From Flavobacterium psychrotrophum (GTDB lineage Bacteria; Bacteroidota; Bacteroidia; Flavobacteriales; Flavobacteriaceae), in NCBI RefSeq assembly GCF_003403075.1, contig NZ_CP031557.1, positions 992,001 through 1,056,000 of the forward strand: DNA of 64,000 nt, read 5' to 3'. This document shows, piece by piece, positions 60,441-64,000 of the stretch. A program made the position numbers and the translations under genes. Positions within the stretch are counted from its first letter, which is position 1. Each line of letters starts with the position of its first letter. The notes beneath the pieces are model-generated. The model was not told where the DNA came from. It was given only the letters and a program-made list of their open reading frames with translations, and did not search any database.

Positions 60441-61067
60441 CTACCCAATCAATCCCCACAAATTTTTAATGCCCAAGAATGCGTCTAGCAAGAATGAAGT
60501 TTTGGCGCGTATGGTAAAATGCTGGTTGGCCTGCCCACTGCGAAAGAATATGAGTCCCAAATGATACGTATCTACCGTGACTGTAACATTTGGGTCATTT
60601 TTTAGCACTTGCCATGCCGACTCAAGTTCTATAGAGGCGTGCGGATTAGGCAGCACAAAAAGACTGTTATTATGTACCTGTGGCAACAGCTCATTAAAGG
60701 CTTTTAAGATGGTGGCTTTGTCTTCGCCGCATAGTATGCCCAGGTCGATACCGCCCGGTACGGGTACTATGGTAGAGTAAAACCATATTTGCGCGTCGAT
60801 CTTTTCGCCTGTGGTGCGAATGGTTTCGGTAATGGCAACATCATCATTACCCAACGCTACCAGCTTATACGATTTAAAATATGATATAACCCTGAACAGT
60901 AATTGCAGGGCGTTCTTGCCGGGTTTACCATAAGGAATTACCCGCGCATTTGCCAGTATGTGCTGGCGCTCATATAACCCCGAGGTTAAGCCATACACAA
61001 AAGGGGAGTGGATGCCGTGGGCATTACTCGATTTCCAGAGAAATGATATGTAGCTTAAAGGTTTCAC
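60441..61067 (-). CDS. Putative class I SAM-dependent methyltransferase
   Basis: 208 residues. Starts with SNAHGIHSPFVYGL, the signature of a Flavobacteria/Bacteroidota methyltransferase-like family. The nucleotide-binding Gly motif is weak (KLVALGNDD), so SAM binding is uncertain. Substrate unknown. Confidence 0.7.
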   Translation of the reverse strand: MKPLSYISFLWKSSNAHGIHSPFVYGLTSGLYERQHILANARVIPYGKPGKNALQLLFRVISYFKSYKLVALGNDDVAITETIRTTGEKIDAQIWFYSTIVPVPGGIDLGILCGEDKATILKAFNELLPQVHNNSLFVLPNPHASIELESAWQVLKNDPNVTVTVDTYHLGLIFFRSGQANQHFTIRAKTSFLLDAFLGIKNLWGLIG

Positions 61068-61160
61068 GTTTAAGGTTGTTAGTTGTTGGGAGCTTCACTC
61101 AAATATGGTTTTTCATTTCGACGGTAGGAGAAATCTCAATTTTGTACCGGGATTCCTCAA

Positions 61161-61308
61161 CTCCGCTGCGCCTGCCTTTGCCGGCAGGCAGGCTGCGTTC
61201 GGAATGGAAAAACCACTCTTTTATTTCAGCTGATGGTAAATCGTTTACCAGAGATTGCCACACTCCGCTGCGCCTGCCTCCGCCGGCAGACAGGCTGCGT
61301 TTGCAATG
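61161..61308. repeat. REP-like pair of 46-bp direct repeats with internal hairpins
   Basis: Two copies at 61161-61206 and 61263-61308 start CTCCGCTGCGCCTGCCT and end in AATG. Each holds a GCCTGCC/GGCAGGC-type hairpin (copy 2 has substitutions). They lie in the 61068-61375 gap, which contains no gene, and are GC-rich against the genome. Confidence 0.65.
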
Positions 61309-61375
61309 ACAGGCTTTTGCAAACTGCGACTGAACACTGATCACTGATCACTGCAAAGGAGAATGCAATGCGTCT

Positions 61376-63238
61376 CTACTCCATCTTCGCGCTTAGATCA
61401 AACCAGCGCTCTGTTTTTTCTTCTATAGTATCTAATACCTTTTGCAGGTCATCTGCTCTTTTGGCAATGTCCTTTTCGGCTATAGTACCATCTGCAAACT
61501 CTTTTTCAATGGCTTGCTTTTGGCGTTCAAGGTCTTTAAGGTCTTTTTCTATTTTGTCGAATTCCTTTTGCTCATTAAAGTTAAGGCCGGCCTTAACATT
61601 ATTCTGCTTCCAGCCTTTGTTGTCGCCGACAGGTTTTAATTCGGTTTTAGCAGGCTCTGCGCTATCCTCATAACTGCGGAAGTCGCTGTAGTTACCCGGG
61701 AAATCTTCTACAATACCCTCACCACGGAAAACGAACAGGTGGTCTACGATCTTATCCATAAAGTAACGGTCGTGGCTTACAACAAGCAAACACCCCGGGT
61801 AGTCTAATAAAAACTGCTCCAGTACATTTAGCGTTACAATGTCAAGGTCGTTAGTAGGTTCATCCAGTATCAGGAAATTAGGGTTTTGTATCAGTACCGT
61901 ACACAGGTAAAGACGCTTAAGCTCGCCACCACTAAGGCGGTCTACAAAATCGTACTGCTTTTTACGGTCAAACAAAAAACGCTCCAGTAGCTGTGCTGCC
62001 GATATGATACGCCCTTTAGAAAGCGGAATATATTCGCCATACTCCTTAATAACGTCAATAACCTTTTGGCCTTCTTTAGGGTTGATGCCGCTTTGGGTAT
62101 AATAACCTATTTTAATAGTGTCGCCGTGTACTACCTTACCGCCATCTACCGGCAGGTTTTGGGTAATCATGTTCAAAAAGGTAGACTTACCGGTACCGTT
62201 CTTACCGATGATGCCTATGCGTTCGCCTTTTTTAAAGTTGAAGCTAAAATTATCCAGTATAACCTTATCGCCAAACTTCTTAGATATGTTGTGCAGCTCT
62301 ATGATCTTGCTGCCTATGCGTTCCATGTTTATTTCGAGCTCCACCACGTGTTCTTTGCGGCGGCTCTGGGCTTTTTCCTTGATTACGTAGAAGTCATCCT
62401 GACGTGATTTACTTTTGGTAGTACGTGCCTTAGGCTGGCGGCGCATCCACGAAAGCTCTTTTACAAACAGGTTTTGAGCCTTGTCTATACTGGCATTTTC
62501 TGCCGCTATACGTTCTTCTTTCTTTTGAAGGTAGTAGCTGTAATTGCCTTTGTACTGGTACAGCTTACCATTTTCAAGTTCTATAATTTCGTTACATACG
62601 CGCTCTAAAAAGAAACGGTCGTGCGTAACCATAAACAGCGTAATGTTTTCTTTGGCAAAATAATTCTCCAGCCACTCAATCATTTCCAGGTCAAGGTGGT
62701 TGGTTGGTTCATCCAGTATCAGCAGGTCGGGCTTATTGATGAGTATGATAGCCAGCGAAAGGCGTTTGCGCTGTCCACCGCTCATGTTTTTAACCTTCAG
62801 CTTAAGGTCGTCCATCTTTAGCTTGCTCAGGATCATTTTGTATTGCGACTCAAAATCCCAGGCGTTAAAAACCTCCATACGCTCAAAAGCCTTTTGGTAA
62901 GCTTCGGCATCGTCAGGATTTTCCAGCGCTTTTTCGTAAGCTTCTATAACGTGCAGTATCTCACTGTCAGAGGCAAAAATACTTTCCTCAATGGTAAGTT
63001 CAGGATCCAGGTTAGGCTCCTGGCTCAGGAACTCCATCTTGATTTCTTTACGCATTACAACCTGTCCGGTATCGGGCGTATCGTCACCATTGATTATTTT
63101 AAGGATACTGGTTTTTCCGCTACCGTTTTTGGCTACAAAAGCAATCTTCTGGTCTTTGTTGATACCAAAAGATATGTTTTCAAAAAGGGTACGCTCGCCA
63201 AATGATTTGGATATGTTTTCTACTGAAAGGTAATTCAC
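61376..63238 (-). CDS. ABC-F family ATPase (Uup/EttA-like)
   Basis: 620 residues with two ABC domains and no TM segment. First Walker A GSGKTS, linker of charged helices, second Walker A GKNGTGKST; both signatures (MSGGQRKRLSLA and LSGGELKRLYL) and Walker B LLILDEPTNHLD/FLILDEPTNDLD. C-terminal coiled coil (EKDLKDLERQKQAIEKEF) as in Uup. Acts on ribosomes or DNA rather than transport. Confidence 0.94.
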   Translation of the reverse strand: MNYLSVENISKSFGERTLFENISFGINKDQKIAFVAKNGSGKTSILKIINGDDTPDTGQVVMRKEIKMEFLSQEPNLDPELTIEESIFASDSEILHVIEAYEKALENPDDAEAYQKAFERMEVFNAWDFESQYKMILSKLKMDDLKLKVKNMSGGQRKRLSLAIILINKPDLLILDEPTNHLDLEMIEWLENYFAKENITLFMVTHDRFFLERVCNEIIELENGKLYQYKGNYSYYLQKKEERIAAENASIDKAQNLFVKELSWMRRQPKARTTKSKSRQDDFYVIKEKAQSRRKEHVVELEINMERIGSKIIELHNISKKFGDKVILDNFSFNFKKGERIGIIGKNGTGKSTFLNMITQNLPVDGGKVVHGDTIKIGYYTQSGINPKEGQKVIDVIKEYGEYIPLSKGRIISAAQLLERFLFDRKKQYDFVDRLSGGELKRLYLCTVLIQNPNFLILDEPTNDLDIVTLNVLEQFLLDYPGCLLVVSHDRYFMDKIVDHLFVFRGEGIVEDFPGNYSDFRSYEDSAEPAKTELKPVGDNKGWKQNNVKAGLNFNEQKEFDKIEKDLKDLERQKQAIEKEFADGTIAEKDIAKRADDLQKVLDTIEEKTERWFDLSAKME

Positions 63239-63316
63239 GCTTACTAAGTTTTGTGCAAAAATAACTTTTTAAAACCAAAGTATTACCTTTATTTTTTCAC
63301 TCAGAAGAATATGTTT

Positions 63317-63424
63317 TTATCACAAAAGGCACGGTGATTTTCACAAGGAACACGAAGCTGCATAGATAATATTTGTACACAAAGCTTTGTGTTCCTTGTG
63401 TTTTCCTTGCGGCCTTTGTGGTAA
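63317..63424. repeat. Large imperfect inverted repeat (CACAAGGAACAC type)
   Basis: Arms at 63317-63359 and 63383-63424, with the perfect core CACAAGGAACAC (63342-63353) / GTGTTCCTTGTG (63389-63400). Intergenic and similar in word usage to 48299-48384. Confidence 0.6.
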
Positions 63425-63486
63425 AATTCTCGTAAAATTCTTAATTCATAATCTGAAATTTATAATTTTACAGAAATGCCTGAATC

Positions 63487-64000
63487 ATGAAATCCACTCC
63501 GTTTTATACAAAGCTTGCGCACATTAGCATCAGTATCCTTGCCATAGGCCTTATTGCCGTATTGGGCAAAAGTATACTGGCTCCGCTAATTATAGCATTG
63601 TTGTTTGCGCTGCTGCTGATACCGTTTGCCGGATTCTTAGAGCGTAAGCTCAGGTTTCCGAGGGCTATGGCGGCATTTGTGGTATTGCTTGTGCTTATAG
63701 GGGCGGTTAGCGGACTTGTGGTGCTGTTGGGTAGCCAGCTGTCTGAATTTGCACAGGAACTCCCTGCTTTCCAAAAACAGCTTATGGTGTCGCTGGAAGG
63801 GTTGCAGCACTGGATATCAGAATCGTTTAATATTAATAACCGACAGCAGGCCGCCTACATTAACCAAACCGCCGAAACCGCTTTAGGCCACGGTACAGAG
63901 CTGATAGGTACAACGTTACTTTCGTTATCATCATCATTATTGTTCCTGGTTTTTATCTTTTTATATACATTTTTCCTGCTCATGCACCGCAGCCTGTTGC
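63487..64000 (+). CDS. AI-2E family transporter (PerM/TqsA-like), partial
   Basis: ATG at 63487, open to the right edge (171 codons visible). N-terminal TM pairs (about 11-50 and 62-84), an amphipathic extracytoplasmic segment, and a further TM near the edge (LLFLVFIFLYTFFLLM). This matches the AI-2E exporter family. Substrate not predictable; the C-terminus lies outside the window. Confidence 0.85.
   Translation, partial: MKSTPFYTKLAHISISILAIGLIAVLGKSILAPLIIALLFALLLIPFAGFLERKLRFPRAMAAFVVLLVLIGAVSGLVVLLGSQLSEFAQELPAFQKQLMVSLEGLQHWISESFNINNRQQAAYINQTAETALGHGTELIGTTLLSLSSSLLFLVFIFLYTFFLLMHRSLL

Overview
The window comes from a member of the Bacteroidota, most likely a Flavobacterium-like Flavobacteriaceae. 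Grounds: promoters of the TTG-N19/20-TAnnTTTG type, a type IX secretion C-terminal sorting domain, head-GIN/PspC/PadR and DUF4476 families, a CzcA-TolC fused metal pump, and a DnaJ with only two zinc repeats. It has two parts.

Part one, about 1-24.4 kb, is most of a tailed-phage prophage that continues beyond the left edge. Transcription is mostly leftward. At its right end lies an immunity region (about 23.5-24.4 kb): a leftward early promoter carries a 16-bp palindrome exactly between its -33 and -7 elements, a second copy lies 31 bp away, and two small HTH regulators are read rightward. The leftward early operon encodes a Cro-like small protein, a Cys-rich LuxR-type HTH regulator, a DnaG/TOPRIM primase fused to a P-loop ATPase, a small P-loop ATPase, and about eighteen tightly packed ORFs of unknown function (12.7-19.4 kb). 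A rightward cassette of umuD-umuC-SRAP (10.3-12.6 kb) adds translesion synthesis and abasic-site protection. Beside it is an unusual 760-bp non-coding region with GTTGATG repeats, two GC-rich hairpins between 18-bp direct repeats, and a late promoter that again has a palindrome in its spacer. The leftward late operon runs: tail/baseplate-type unknowns, an SGNH-esterase tail fibre with a duplicated module, holin, M15 endolysin, candidate unimolecular spanin, S49 prohead protease, major capsid. Terminase, portal, tail tube and integrase are not in the window, and I could not fix the attachment site.

Part two, about 24.4-64 kb, is host chromosome: HxlR/SDR/NTF2 genes; a T9SS-secreted protein; a heavy-metal RND efflux locus; a GIN-PadR-PspC envelope-stress cluster; a DUF4442 thioesterase-like gene and an epimerase; a tandem DUF4174 pair, one copy broken; grpE-dnaJ; an ABC exporter; an NtrC-like regulator without HTH; a DEAD-like single domain; Uma2 and GNAT genes; secA; a cobalamin adenosyltransferase; a LolD-like ATPase; lipoproteins; a HigBA toxin-antitoxin; an ABC-F ATPase; and the start of an AI-2E transporter. 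Several intergenic regions hold imperfect inverted repeats or REP/MITE-like elements.

No tRNA, rRNA or CRISPR array was seen. All functional calls rest on motif and family recognition by eye; no database search was run.
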